A stretch of 9,171 nt of DNA, taken from NCBI GenBank assembly GCA_039649115.1, contig JBBWZQ010000399.1:1-9171 (forward strand), given 5' to 3'. A program made the translations under genes and the position numbers. The notes beneath the pieces were generated by a model. That model made no database searches. It was not told where the DNA came from and saw only the letters and a program-made list of their open reading frames with translations. This stretch comes from DATEJJ01 sp039649115. Its GTDB lineage: Bacteria > Actinomycetota > Actinomycetes > Mycobacteriales > Micromonosporaceae. Of this stretch, positions 1-6,201 are shown piece after piece (position 1 is the first letter of the stretch; the number at the start of each line of letters is the position of its first letter).

Positions 1-221
1 ATGTGCAGCGACCCGGTGATCCGGGCACCACCCAACGGCTGGCTGCCCGCATACTCCTCACGAAGCGCCATCAGGCCCGGCATCTCGTGCTCGGCAAGCT
101 GGATCTCCTTGCGCCCGAAGGCCGCCAACGAAAGGTCAGCCACCCGGAAGTCGCCTTCACCCACGGCGCCCCGTCGGACTCCACCCGCAGAGTCCATGCG
201 CGGCGGGAGCGTACTGGTCAT
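1..221 (-). CDS. ahcY: S-adenosylhomocysteinase, N-terminal part (runs off left edge)
   Basis: Cytosolic enzyme that hydrolyses S-adenosylhomocysteine to adenosine and homocysteine, relieving product inhibition of methyltransferases. Only the first 73 codons are present. The minus-strand translation begins MTSTLPPRMDSAGG and contains FRVADLSLAAFGRKEIQLAE, then HEMPGLMALREEYA, then QPLGGARITGSLHM at the edge; these are the conserved opening blocks of the AHCY family. The start chosen is ATG at 219-221, preceded by an AGGGG Shine-Dalgarno-like stretch about 6 nt upstream. A second ATG eight codons in is possible. Known context: ahcY lies near manA and the manB-type mutase in many actinobacteria, which fits here. 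It is co-directional with the mannose operon, but 1.06 kb of repeat-rich DNA separates them, so it probably has its own promoter. The catalytic and NAD-binding regions lie outside the window. Confidence 0.95.
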   Translation of the reverse strand, partial: MTSTLPPRMDSAGGVRRGAVGEGDFRVADLSLAAFGRKEIQLAEHEMPGLMALREEYAGSQPLGGARITGSLH

Positions 222-433
222 CGGAACCCCTGTCGTCCGGAACAAAACGCCCCCAGCCTACCGCCCGCCCTTCCGCCGACTCTGGCGGTGCTACCCGATC
301 TGCGGCCCGCCCTGACCGACAAGCCCATTCACCGGCATGCGTCCCGCCCGCGCCACCTGATCACTCATCGGCGTGATCCCGGCACCGACCAGCCCGGCCG
401 TGACGCCACCGGGCCGTGACGCCGCAAGCCCAT

Positions 434-571
434 GGGCCGCCAGGCCAGGGCCGCCAGCCGGGAGGGCCAGGCCGGGGGGCCAGCCGGGAGGGCCAGGCCC
501 GGGGGCGCCAAGCCGGGGCCGCCAAACCGGGAGGGCCAGGCCAGGGCCGCCAGGCCAGGGCCGCCAGGCCG
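434..571. repeat. Very G+C-rich degenerate tandem repeat block
   Basis: A patchwork of short direct repeats. The 14-mer AGGCCAGGGCCGCC occurs at 442-455, 538-551 and 552-565, the last two in direct tandem. CAGCCGGGAGGGCCAGGCC occurs at 455-473 and 481-499 (period 26), with a variant at 525-542. Composition is clearly above 80% G+C. Both strands are open in some frame and would give collagen-like or Pro/Gly-rich peptides, but there are no ribosome-binding sites and the periods (14, 26) are not multiples of three, so it is treated as non-coding. Confidence 0.75.
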
Positions 572-638
572 GACCGTGAGCCGCCGTGATCATGCCGGAT
601 GAGACCGCGCGGTGGTCGAGCGCTCGAAGATCAGAACC

Positions 639-678
639 TGCCGGAGGTCCGCGCAGTGCCCTACGCGAACCTCCGGCA
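639..678. repeat. 15-bp imperfect inverted repeat (hairpin)
   Basis: TGCCGGAGGTCCGCG (639-653) and CGCGAACCTCCGGCA (664-678) are reverse complements except for one C/A mismatch, separated by a 10-nt loop. No T-run follows on either strand, so it does not look like a simple intrinsic terminator. It is flanked by GATCA motifs at 630-634 and 685-689 and sits at the left border of the YGATCA array. A perfect 12-bp palindrome, TCGAGCGCTCGA, lies just to the left at 616-627. Confidence 0.7.
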
Positions 679-683
679 AGTCG

Positions 684-1069
684 CGATCACCACGCCGCTC
701 CACATGATCAGGGCGCCGTCCGCCATGATCGCCGGCGCCGCCCGCCACGAACAGGGGCGCCGCCGGGCCACGAGCAGAGTGCCCGCAGGCCACGAACAAA
801 GCGCCGCGGGCCACGAACAAAACGCCGCAGGCCACGAGCAGGGCCGGCACCCGGCACGATCAATACGAGAGCCAGTGATCAGGGCGCCGCCCGCCAATGA
901 TCAGAACCAAAACTGGACGCCTCCGGCCGCAAGCCCAATGATCAGGGCGGCTCCCGCCGCGATCAGGACGCCACTCGTCGTCGTAGAAAGCGACCCCAAT
1001 GATCACGGCGCACCGTGTCCGTGATCAGGCGAAGTCCGCGATCAGGCCGCCGACAAGATGCGGACAAAA
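684..1069. repeat. Degenerate 21-22-bp tandem array with YGATCA-headed units
   Basis: About 16 consecutive units begin with YGATCA or the variants CGAACA and CGAGCA, continue GGGCGCCGC-like, and end in CCA. Unit starts: 684, 705, 726, 748, 771, 793, 814, 835, 857, 876, 898, 939, 960, 1000, 1022 and 1039. Most spacings are 21-23; the 41- and 40-nt steps at 898 and 960 are near double, and one unit is 17 and the last about 31. The central units (748-856) carry CGAACA or CGAGCA instead of YGATCA, as if diverged together. Units of 22 and 23 nt interrupt any reading frame, so it is not a coding heptad repeat. There are no unique spacers between conserved repeats, so it is not a CRISPR array. It lies between the end of the mannose operon and ahcY. 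Confidence 0.8.
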
Positions 1070-1130
1070 TGATGCGCGGGACGGTGGTCGCGAACGGTCC
1101 TTCCGTTCGGCCAACCCCACCGTCCCGCGC
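1066..1130 (-). terminator. Probable intrinsic terminator of the mannose operon
   Basis: A perfect 14-bp inverted repeat, GCGCGGGACGGTGG (1074-1087) with CCACCGTCCCGCGC (1117-1130), encloses a second perfect 7-bp hairpin (CGAACGG 1091-1097, CCGTTCG 1103-1109, 5-nt loop). Read on the minus strand, the stem is followed by ATCATTTTGT, a short T-run. It lies about 150 nt past the manA stop and at the right border of the repeat array. A terminator for the minus-strand operon is the simplest reading; the branched structure could also belong to a small RNA or a mobile-element end. Confidence 0.55.
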
Positions 1131-1277
1131 TTCCCCCCGGTTTGGTTTCCCCCGCGCGTGGCTCGGACCTTCGTCGCGATAACGCTGCGTGGTCATTACG
1201 CTACACCCAGCTCTGGGCACGTCAACAGCAATCCGGATATTACTCTTTTATGCGAAGAAAAGCCCTGAGTGTCCGAC
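1131..1277. other. Short gene-free stretch 3' of manA, lower G+C
   Basis: This stretch is A+T-richer than its surroundings, especially 1190-1262. I see no convincing gene. Next to the manA stop there is a 6-bp hairpin (CTGAGT 1265-1270, ACTCAG 1276-1281) that on the minus strand is followed by GGCTTTTCTT. This is a second, weaker terminator candidate overlapping the stop codon. Confidence 0.4.
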
Positions 1278-2393
1278 TCAGCCGAGTCCGGTGGTGGCCA
1301 GGTAGAGCTCACCCCGGCCGTTTACCACCACCGGCTTCGCGCTGGCCGCGCCGAGCGCCGCCTGGCCGGCGCCGAGGCTCACCTCGCCGGAACCGTCGTC
1401 GACGAGCACCGCGCCGGCGAGGCAGAGCGCGATCCGCGGCCCGCTCGCCGGTACCGCCACCTCGGAGCCGTCCACATCCGCGCGGTACAGCGCGAAGTCC
1501 GGTACCGGTACCGGCCAGGTGACCAGTCCGGACGCCACCCGCACCGGCCGCACGACCGGGTCGGCGAGCACCTCGAAGCGCAGTACGCGCAGCAGTTCCG
1601 GGACGTCCACCGGCTTCGGGGTCAGGCCGCCGCGCAGGACGTTGTCGCTCGCCGCCATGATCTCGACGCCGGTACCGCTGAGGTAGGCGTGCAGGTTGCC
1701 GGCCGGCATCCAGATCCCCTCGCCCGGCTCCAGGCGCACCCGGTTGAGCAGCAGGGCGACCAGCACACCGACGTCCGCCGGGTACTGGCTGGCGAGCTCG
1801 GCGGCCAGGCCGTCACGAGCGGCGGCGGACGCCACCAGTCCCGGCCGCTCCGCGGAAGGCCACTCCAGCAGCGTGGCGACCGCCGTGCGCAGGTCCCCGG
1901 CGTGCAGCGCCTCGATGACCGGGGCCAGGTCCGGTGCACCGAGCCCGTCGAGCACGCGCGCGGAGGCGGCCGGATCGCGGAACCCGCACAGCGCGTCGAA
2001 CCCGGTGACCGCGACCAGCAGTTCGGGCTTGTGGTACGGGTCGCGGTAGCTCGGGTGGCCGTCTTCGTACGCCTCCCGCGCCCGCCGTGGGTCCGGGTGT
2101 GCCTGCAGCGACAGCGGCTGGGCGGCGGCGAGCACCTTGAGCAGGAACGGCAGCCGCGGGCCGAACCGGGCCAGCGCCGCCTCCCCGAGCAGCGCGGCCG
2201 GCTTCGTCGCGATCAGGTCGGTGAGCGCGACCGGTCCACCCGGCCGGGGCAGCGTCGCCGGGCTGTCGGGGTGGGCACCGAGCCACAGCTCGGCCTCGGG
2301 CCCCTCGCTGGGCACCGGTCGCCCCTGCAGCGCCGCGATCGCGGTCCGCGAACCCCAGGCATACGGCCGGATCACCCCGTCCAGCGGCTCCAT
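1278..2393 (-). CDS. manA: Mannose-6-phosphate isomerase, class I
   Basis: Cytosolic zinc enzyme interconverting fructose-6-phosphate and mannose-6-phosphate, the entry step to GDP-mannose. 371 residues, within the usual size of actinobacterial type I enzymes. It opens with GVIRPYAWGS, typical of the family. Expected zinc ligands are visible: Q97 and H99 in LQAHPD, E124 in HKPELLVA and H235 in MPAGNLHAYL. R254 in ASDNVLRGGLTPK is the expected active-site arginine. ATG at 2391-2393 directly follows the TAG of the upstream CDF gene with no spacer, and a GGGGGGAG Shine-Dalgarno lies inside the end of that gene, so translation is probably coupled. It is the last gene of the operon, with terminator candidates downstream at 1253-1281 and 1066-1130. 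Confidence 0.96.
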   Translation of the reverse strand: MEPLDGVIRPYAWGSRTAIAALQGRPVPSEGPEAELWLGAHPDSPATLPRPGGPVALTDLIATKPAALLGEAALARFGPRLPFLLKVLAAAQPLSLQAHPDPRRAREAYEDGHPSYRDPYHKPELLVAVTGFDALCGFRDPAASARVLDGLGAPDLAPVIEALHAGDLRTAVATLLEWPSAERPGLVASAAARDGLAAELASQYPADVGVLVALLLNRVRLEPGEGIWMPAGNLHAYLSGTGVEIMAASDNVLRGGLTPKPVDVPELLRVLRFEVLADPVVRPVRVASGLVTWPVPVPDFALYRADVDGSEVAVPASGPRIALCLAGAVLVDDGSGEVSLGAGQAALGAASAKPVVVNGRGELYLATTGLG

Positions 2394-3311
2394 CTACTCC
2401 CCCCGATCGATATCCGGCTCCAGGTAGATCAGGTTCGCGATGGGCACCGCCGCCCGTACCCGCTCTTCGGCCGCGTCGATCGTGGCGGCCACCTCGACGG
2501 CGCTCGCCGTCGCGGGTACCGCGATCTTCGCCGCCACCAGCAACTCCTCCGGGCCGAGGTGCAGCGTCCTGAGGTGGATGACCCGCTCCACCGGGCCGCC
2601 GTCCGCAAGCGCCTCCTCGATCGCCGCGACCTGGTCGGCGGTGGCTGACTCGCCGATCAGCAGACTCTTCGTCTCGACCGCGAGCACCGCGGCGACGAGG
2701 ACCAGCAGGATGCCGATCGCGAGGGTACCGAGGCCGTCGAAGATTCCGTTCCCGGTGATCAGCGTGAGTCCCACGCCGATCAGGGCGAGTACCAGGCCGA
2801 TCAGGGCGGCGAAGTCCTCCAGCAGCACCACGGGCAGCTCAGGCGCTCGGGCGCGCCGGATGAACTGGGTCCACGAGGCGCTGCCGCGCACCAGGTTGGT
2901 CTCCGTGATAGCGGTGCGGAAGGAGAAGGACTCCAGCACGATCGCGATCCCGAGCACCAGCACCGGTACCCAGTGCCAGCTCTCGATCGCCTCGGCGTGC
3001 TGGATCTTGTGGATGCCCTCGTACACGGCGAACAAACCGCCGACGGAGAACAGCACGACCGAGACGATGAACGCGTAGACGTACCGCTCCCGCCCGTACC
3101 CGAACGGGTGTCTGGGTGTTGCCCGGCGTCTTGCCCGCGCGCCGCCCACGAGCAGCAGCACCTGGTTGCCGGAGTCGGCGACGGAGTGGATCGCCTCGGC
3201 CAGCATGGACGACGAGCCGGTCAGCGCGAACGCCACGAACTTGGTCAGCGCGATGCCCAGGTTGGCGCCGAGCGCCGCGACGACCGCCCGCGATCCGCCA
3301 CCAGCGCTCAC
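2394..3311 (-). CDS. Cation diffusion facilitator (CDF) family transporter
   Basis: Inner-membrane exporter of divalent cations, usually Zn2+ in exchange for protons. 305 residues with about six hydrophobic segments (roughly 10-30, 36-56, 78-99, 113-131, 160-183, 186-210) and a soluble C-terminal domain from about 215. Family motifs are GSSSMLAEAIHSVADSGNQ with the metal-site H42xxxD46 in the second membrane helix, and HPFGYGRERYVYAF at 68-81. In helix 5 the sequence is LLEDFAALIG (E165, D166) rather than a second HxxxD; I recall this from the SLC30A9/ZnT9-like branch, but that subgroup assignment is tentative. The GTG start at 3309-3311 overlaps the TGA of the SIS gene by four bases. The open frame continues upstream to 3995, but that part is only the antisense-frame shadow of the SIS gene. 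The metal is not provable from sequence. Confidence 0.9.
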   Translation of the reverse strand: MSAGGGSRAVVAALGANLGIALTKFVAFALTGSSSMLAEAIHSVADSGNQVLLLVGGARARRRATPRHPFGYGRERYVYAFIVSVVLFSVGGLFAVYEGIHKIQHAEAIESWHWVPVLVLGIAIVLESFSFRTAITETNLVRGSASWTQFIRRARAPELPVVLLEDFAALIGLVLALIGVGLTLITGNGIFDGLGTLAIGILLVLVAAVLAVETKSLLIGESATADQVAAIEEALADGGPVERVIHLRTLHLGPEELLVAAKIAVPATASAVEVAATIDAAEERVRAAVPIANLIYLEPDIDRGE

Positions 3312-4513
3312 GGGCGCAGGAAGTCCATGACCTCGGACACCGCCGGCACCGCCATCGGGTCGAGGCCGTGCGCCATGGCCAGGTAGATCGACGCGAAGTC
3401 GGGCACCGCCACCAGCGAGGCCAGCCGCTCCAGCGGGGACGCGCCCTCGGCCGTCAGCACGCTGACCCGGATGCCGCGCCGCTCGGCGATCGCCTGCACC
3501 GCCTCGGCCCGGCGCTCCTCCACCTCGATCGGCTCGTTCTCGGCGTCCTCGTCCTCCTCGGTCAGGCCGCCGTCGCGCAGCACCACGAGGCGAAGCCGGG
3601 TGGGGCCGTCGGCGGACAGGTCCGCCGGGTCCGCGAAGATGTCCCGGCCCGCCTCGGCCAGGCCGCCGTACACACCGTCCAGCAGGCCCACCCGGCCCCG
3701 CCCGGCCTCGCCGAGGGAGCCGGCGACGGCCGGGTACCGGGCGTTGGCGGACAGGGTGTCGGCGAAGCGCCGGGCGGCGACCGTGGCCAGCGGCGAGGAG
3801 CCCCAGATGATCGGCACCGAACCGGCCAGGTCCAGCGCGAGCGCCTTGCCGGGGTTGACGAACGACTCGGCGGTGGGCCGGCAGCGTTCCGCGTCCGCGT
3901 CCAGCCGGGCGGCGGTCTCCGCGAGATCGGCCTCGTTGACCTTCACCAGACCCAGGGCGCGTGCGGCCATGAGCACCGGTACCGTCAGGGACCACATGCT
4001 CACCCGGGCCGGCGCCCGGCGTGGTACCGCGATGAATGGGGCCCTGGCCCGCTCGGCGACGGCCTGCAGTTCGGAGTCGGGAGCGCCGACCGCGACCAGC
4101 CGCGCGCCGCGCCGCGCGGCGGCGTCGGCCGCGCCCAGCGCCTCGGGGCTGCGCCCGGAGGCGGACACCGCGATCACCACGTCGGCCGCGCCCACCCAGC
4201 CGGGAATTCCCACACTTCTATGCGCGAGTACGGGTACCGGACAGCGCGGGCCGGCCACGGTCGCCAGGATGTCGCCGGTGCGCGCGGCGGTGCCCTGCCC
4301 GGCCACCACGACCGCACGCGGGCGGCCCTCGTCGGCGATGCTGGTCAGGTTGGCCTCCGCGGCCAGCGCCGCCGCCTCGCGCACCTGCGCGCCGGCCGAG
4401 GCGGTGGCCCGCAGCATCCGACCCGGGTCGGCCGCGTCGACCGCCGCGGGATCGTCGATCAGCGCCTCGTCGACGTGCCGGTGACCGCGCACCCCGGCGG
4501 TGCCATCGAGCAT
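3308..4513 (-). CDS. SIS-domain protein, phosphoglucose/phosphomannose isomerase-like
   Basis: 401 residues. The central part (about 64-190) is a sugar isomerase (SIS) domain: the strand PRAVVVAGQGTAA, then VVIAVSASGRSPEAL with the phosphosugar-binding SxSG loop at 117-120. The C-terminus (ASIYLAMAHGLDPMAVPAVSEVMDFL) matches the end of the bacterial bifunctional phosphoglucose/phosphomannose isomerase C-terminal domain. Two acidic stretches (EEDEDAENEP and neighbours) lie near residues 315-330. In mycobacteria the equivalent gene between manA and manB (Rv3256c) is annotated as a conserved TobH-like protein. Its reaction is not settled; an isomerase or sugar-phosphate-sensing role beside ManA is plausible. 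ATG at 4511-4513 was chosen because it overlaps the preceding TGA by one base and has GGGGA upstream; an in-frame ATG at 4603 would run through the Trm112 gene. Confidence 0.88.
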   Translation of the reverse strand: MLDGTAGVRGHRHVDEALIDDPAAVDAADPGRMLRATASAGAQVREAAALAAEANLTSIADEGRPRAVVVAGQGTAARTGDILATVAGPRCPVPVLAHRSVGIPGWVGAADVVIAVSASGRSPEALGAADAAARRGARLVAVGAPDSELQAVAERARAPFIAVPRRAPARVSMWSLTVPVLMAARALGLVKVNEADLAETAARLDADAERCRPTAESFVNPGKALALDLAGSVPIIWGSSPLATVAARRFADTLSANARYPAVAGSLGEAGRGRVGLLDGVYGGLAEAGRDIFADPADLSADGPTRLRLVVLRDGGLTEEDEDAENEPIEVEERRAEAVQAIAERRGIRVSVLTAEGASPLERLASLVAVPDFASIYLAMAHGLDPMAVPAVSEVMDFLRP

Positions 4514-4704
4514 CAGCCGTTCCCCGGCTGTGTCGACGGCGTACGCGCCTCGTCGAGCAGCAGCACCGGGATGTCGTCCCGGATCTCGAAGATCCGGCCG
4601 CACTCGGTGCAGGTCAGTGTCTGCGCGGTCGCGTCATAGGTGAGCGGCGCGTGGTGCGTGTCCGGGCACGCGAGGATCTCCAGCAGTTGCGGGTCGAGCC
4701 CCAT
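4513..4704 (-). CDS. Trm112-like small zinc-ribbon protein
   Basis: 63 residues, typical for this family. It reads LLEILACPDTHHAPL near the start, then LTCTECGRIFEIRDDIPVLLLDEA. Likely metal ligands are C13, one of H17/H18, C32 and C35; the usual second cysteine of the first knuckle is replaced by the THH sequence, a form I associate with actinobacterial members. In eukaryotes and archaea Trm112 stabilises methyltransferase partners; the bacterial role is not established and I assign none. ATG at 4702-4704 has an AGGAG ribosome-binding site six bases upstream that overlaps the TAG stop of the mutase gene, and the stop shares one base with the SIS start. This placement between mutase and SIS genes is a known actinobacterial arrangement. 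Confidence 0.9.
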   Translation of the reverse strand: MGLDPQLLEILACPDTHHAPLTYDATAQTLTCTECGRIFEIRDDIPVLLLDEARTPSTQPGNG

Positions 4705-4713
4705 GGTGAACTC

Positions 4714-6174
4714 CTACTCCCTGACGATCGCGAGTACCTGGTCGCGCAACTCGGCCATCCGCTGCGCGGTGGGTGCTTCCACGTTGAGTCGCAGCAGCGG
4801 TTCGGTGTTGGACGGCCGGAGGTTGATCCAGCCGCCGTCCGGGAAGCGTACCGTCAGGCCGTCCAGGTGGTCGCATTCTGCGCCGGCGAAGCTTGTCGAG
4901 CCGGCCCCCGGTGACGCTTGAGAGCCGGCGAAGCTTGTCGAGCCGGCCCCCGGTGACCCTTGAGAGCCCTCGCACAGCTGCCGCTCCACCTCGGCCAGCT
5001 TGGCGTTCTGGTCGTCCACGGTCGAGTTGATCTCTCCCGAGGCGGAGTAGCGCGCGTACTGCGCGGCCAGCTCCGACAGCGGCTGCCGGGACTCGCCCAG
5101 CGCGGCGAGCACGTGCATCGCCGCCAGCATGCCCGTGTCGGCGCCCCAGAAGTCCCTGAAGTAGTAGTGGGCCGAGTGCTCGCCGCCGAAGACCGCGCCG
5201 GTACGGGCCATCTCCGCCTTGATGAACGAGTGCCCGACCCGGCTGCGCAGCGGCTGCCCGCCGTGCTCCAGGATGATCTCCGGTACCGCCCGGGACGTGA
5301 TCAGGTTGTGGATGATCGTCGCGCCCGGGTACTTGGCCAGTTCCCGGGTGGCGACCAGCGCGGTGACCGCGCTCGGCGAGACCGCGTCGCCCCGCTCGTC
5401 GACCACGAAGCACCGGTCGGCGTCGCCGTCGAAGGCGAGCCCCAGGTCGGCGCCGTGCTCGCGGACCGCCCGCTGCAGGTCGACGATGTTCTCCGGTACC
5501 AGCGGGTTGGCCTCGTGGTTGGGGAAGGTCCCGTCCAGCTCGAAGTACAGCGGCTCGATCGACAGCGGCAGCTTGTCGAGCACGGTGTCGCCGAGCACCG
5601 CGGGCACCGTGTACCCGGCCATGCCGTTGCCCGCGTCCACCACGACCGACAGCGGCCGGATGCCGGACAGGTCGACCAGCCCGCGCAGGTATGCGGCATA
5701 GTCGGCGAGCAGGTCCCGGTGGGTGATCGCGCCGGATCCGTTGCCGAACGGCACGCCGTCGACCAGCCGCTGCGCCACGTCGCGGATCTCCGCGAGGCCG
5801 GTGTCCAGGCCGATCGGCTTGGCCCCGGCGCGGCAGAGCTTGATGCCGTTGTACTGGGCGGGGTTGTGGCTCGCGGTGAACATCGCGCCCGGCACGTCGA
5901 GGTAACCGGCGGCGAAGTAGAGCATGTCGGTGGAGCCCAGCCCGGCGAGCACGACGTCCGCGCCCTCGCTCGTGGCGCCCTCGGCGAACGCCTGTGACAG
6001 GTCCGGTGAGGACGGTCGCATGTCGTGCCCGATGACGATCTGCGGTACCGGCCCCTCGCCGCGCAGCACCCGCACGAACGCCGCGCCGAAGGCCCGGGCG
6101 ACGTCGGCGTTGAGCTGGTCGGGAACGGTGCCACGCACGTCGTACGCCTTGACGAACTTCGACAGTAGAGTCAC
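4714..6174 (-). CDS. manB: Phosphomannomutase/phosphoglucomutase
   Basis: Cytosolic alpha-D-phosphohexomutase converting mannose-6-phosphate to mannose-1-phosphate for GDP-mannose synthesis; many members also act on glucose phosphates. All four domains are recognisable: KAYDVRGTVPDQL at the start, the phosphoserine loop TASHNPAQYNGIK (S102), the Mg2+ loop DGDADRC (D249, D251, D253), the sugar-binding GGEHSAHYYF (330-339) and the phosphate-binding RPSNTEP (453-459). At 486 residues it is about 25-30 longer than usual; the excess is a 14-residue tandem repeat at about 404-431, in the linker before domain 4. The GTG start (6172-6174) matches family N-termini, although its Shine-Dalgarno is weak. 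First gene of the operon. The symbol manB follows mycobacterial usage; pmmA is used elsewhere. Confidence 0.95.
   Translation of the reverse strand: MTLLSKFVKAYDVRGTVPDQLNADVARAFGAAFVRVLRGEGPVPQIVIGHDMRPSSPDLSQAFAEGATSEGADVVLAGLGSTDMLYFAAGYLDVPGAMFTASHNPAQYNGIKLCRAGAKPIGLDTGLAEIRDVAQRLVDGVPFGNGSGAITHRDLLADYAAYLRGLVDLSGIRPLSVVVDAGNGMAGYTVPAVLGDTVLDKLPLSIEPLYFELDGTFPNHEANPLVPENIVDLQRAVREHGADLGLAFDGDADRCFVVDERGDAVSPSAVTALVATRELAKYPGATIIHNLITSRAVPEIILEHGGQPLRSRVGHSFIKAEMARTGAVFGGEHSAHYYFRDFWGADTGMLAAMHVLAALGESRQPLSELAAQYARYSASGEINSTVDDQNAKLAEVERQLCEGSQGSPGAGSTSFAGSQASPGAGSTSFAGAECDHLDGLTVRFPDGGWINLRPSNTEPLLRLNVEAPTAQRMAELRDQVLAIVRE
4882..4965 (-). repeat. In-frame 42-bp tandem duplication inside the mutase gene
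   Basis: Two copies of a 42-bp unit (4882-4923 and 4924-4965) differ at a single base (G at 4917, C at 4959). On the coding strand each gives the 14 residues SQ(G/A)SPGAGSTSFAG. Each unit contains GCCGGC, then 12 bases including the HindIII site AAGCTT, then GCCGGC again, so it can form a stem-loop. 42 is a multiple of three and there is no in-frame stop, so the gene stays open. The near-identity of the copies suggests a recent duplication. Confidence 0.92.
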
Positions 6175-6201
6175 GGCCCGAGCGTACCGTCAGCTCGGCT
6201 C

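Larger units (their letters stand above)
222..683. other. Repeat-rich intergenic region, ahcY-proximal part
   Basis: Upstream DNA of ahcY with no convincing gene. The first ~135 bases next to ahcY are unique sequence and should carry its leader. A TAGGCT hexamer (minus strand, 255-260) could be a -10 box, but I see no matching -35. From 358 on, short repeated pieces appear. TGATCA occurs at 358-363 and 587-592, GGCCGTGACGCC is repeated at 396-407 and 412-423, and GCCGCAAGCCCA at 421-432 recurs at 926-937 in the neighbouring array. Open frames here encode only Pro/Gly/Arg/Ala-rich low-complexity sequence in several frames and are taken as composition artefacts. Confidence 0.6.

Noticed and set aside
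222..360. SAH riboswitch in the ahcY leader
   Set aside because: I could not find the conserved core or a convincing pseudoknot in the minus-strand leader. A covariance-model search would settle it.
291..593. Open frames on both strands giving Pro/Gly-rich, collagen-like peptides
   Set aside because: Several frames are open at once over an ultra-G+C-rich repeat block, repeat periods are not multiples of three, and no ribosome-binding sites are present.
599..1024. Coding heptad-repeat protein (HEQ-like motif repeated)
   Set aside because: The apparent 7-residue repeat holds only over a few 21-bp units; 22- and 23-bp units shift the frame, and there is no start signal.
684..1069. Possible CRISPR array
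   Set aside because: Units are contiguous and degenerate, with no alternation of conserved repeats and unique spacers, and no cas genes are nearby.
963..1220. Minus-strand 85-aa open frame downstream of manA
   Set aside because: It runs through the hairpin terminator and the repeat array, has no ribosome-binding site and shows low-complexity basic composition.
1269..2648. Long plus-strand open frame of 459 aa
   Set aside because: It is antisense to manA and the CDF gene, Arg/His/Gln-rich as expected for a shadow frame, and has no recognisable domain.
3312..3995. N-terminal extension of the CDF gene
   Set aside because: The extension is the out-of-frame image of the SIS gene; CDF homology starts at the GTG that overlaps the SIS stop.
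4513..4704. Trm112-like protein lacking its second zinc cysteine
   Set aside because: The THH form with histidines in place of that cysteine appears normal for actinobacterial members, so it is not evidence of decay.
5570..5585. AGCTTGTCGAG also present elsewhere in the mutase gene, like the 42-bp repeat
   Set aside because: It covers only about 11 bases and is read in a different frame (LDKL) as part of normal family sequence; probably chance.
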